From NCBI GenBank assembly GCA_019313105.1, contig JAFDBW010000275.1, forward strand, positions 1 to 5,661: DNA of 5,661 bases. The letters are read 5' to 3'. Positions 5,551 through 5,661 of the stretch are shown in pieces. The translations under genes were made by a program, and so were the position numbers. Below the pieces are notes generated by a model, which worked only from the letters and a program-made list of their open reading frames with translations, did not search any database and was not told the origin of the DNA. Numbering within the stretch: the first letter of the stretch is position 1; the number at the start of each line of letters is the position of its first letter. Origin of the DNA: Deltaproteobacteria bacterium (GTDB lineage Bacteria; Desulfobacterota; Desulfuromonadia; Desulfuromonadales; BM103).

Positions 5551-5557
5551 AAGGAGG
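5551..5557 (+). promoter_or_regulatory. Strong Shine-Dalgarno of the ferritin gene
   Basis: aaggagg lies eight bases before ATG 5566, a near-ideal ribosome binding site that fixes the start of the truncated gene. Confidence 0.85.
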
Positions 5558-5565
5558 CTGTCAAA

Positions 5566-5661
5566 ATGTTTAGCGACAAATTGCTCGACGCAATGAACGA
5601 GCAGATGAAAAATGAATTCCTGTCCGGTTACCTGTACCTCGCCATGGCCGGATATTTCGAA
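5566..5661 (+). CDS. Bacterial non-heme ferritin, 3'-truncated by the window
   Basis: Only the first 32 residues are present, with no stop codon before the edge. They align without gaps to the start of FtnA-type ferritins: NEQM at 11-14, Glu17 (a ferroxidase-centre ligand in the E. coli protein) and Tyr24 in the YLYLAMAGYF segment. The family forms 24-subunit cytosolic shells that oxidise and store iron. The start is certain from the ideal ribosome site eight bases upstream. It is transcribed away from engB. The ferritin-like superfamily includes rubrerythrins, but the N-terminal helix seen here is of the ferritin type. The remaining ferroxidase ligands are out of view. Confidence 0.87.
   Translation, partial: MFSDKLLDAMNEQMKNEFLSGYLYLAMAGYFE

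Noticed and set aside
1..5661. CRISPR array, tRNA, rRNA, insertion sequence or prophage genes
   Set aside because: No regularly spaced repeats, cloverleaf-like segments, rRNA-like sequence or transposase/integrase motifs were seen on either strand.

Overview
The window reads as a chromosomal housekeeping stretch from a moderately GC-rich Gram-negative bacterium. The gene set (ChaN-type protein with a PDZ domain, class II aldolase, fused CbiE-CbiT, EngB, bacterial ferritin) and the style of the intergenic palindromes suggest a Desulfuromonadales/Geobacter-like member of the Desulfobacterota. That placement is an impression from protein style and has not been tested by a search.

Layout, left to right. 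(1) The 3' part of a ChaN-family gene with a C-terminal PDZ domain runs on the + strand and enters from outside the window. (2) It converges on fba (class II fructose-bisphosphate aldolase, - strand). The gap between them holds a very long perfect hairpin that looks like the fba terminator, plus a small palindrome built of 7-base units. (3) A gene-free stretch of about 470 bases (2226-2696) lies upstream of fba. It holds two rho-independent terminators, both reading on the - strand, with a chain of four hairpins between them. (4) Three - strand genes follow in transcription order engB, cobC-like phosphatase, cbiET. EngB is a GTPase of large-subunit ribosome assembly. The other two fit cobalamin biosynthesis. 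cbiET also has its own good sigma70-type promoter inside the cobC-cbiET gap. (5) A divergent intergenic region of 274 bases separates engB from the first 32 codons of a ferritin gene on the + strand, which has a strong Shine-Dalgarno sequence and a plausible promoter.

Functionally the window mixes central carbon metabolism (fba), corrinoid synthesis (cobC-like, cbiET), ribosome assembly (engB) and iron or heme handling (ChaN-like, ferritin). I see no mobile element gene, CRISPR array, tRNA, rRNA or obvious novel multi-gene system. What merits a second look is intergenic: the hairpin chain between the two co-directional terminators, the 28-bp palindrome after fba, the heptad palindrome, and repeated GTGACA motifs ahead of ferritin.
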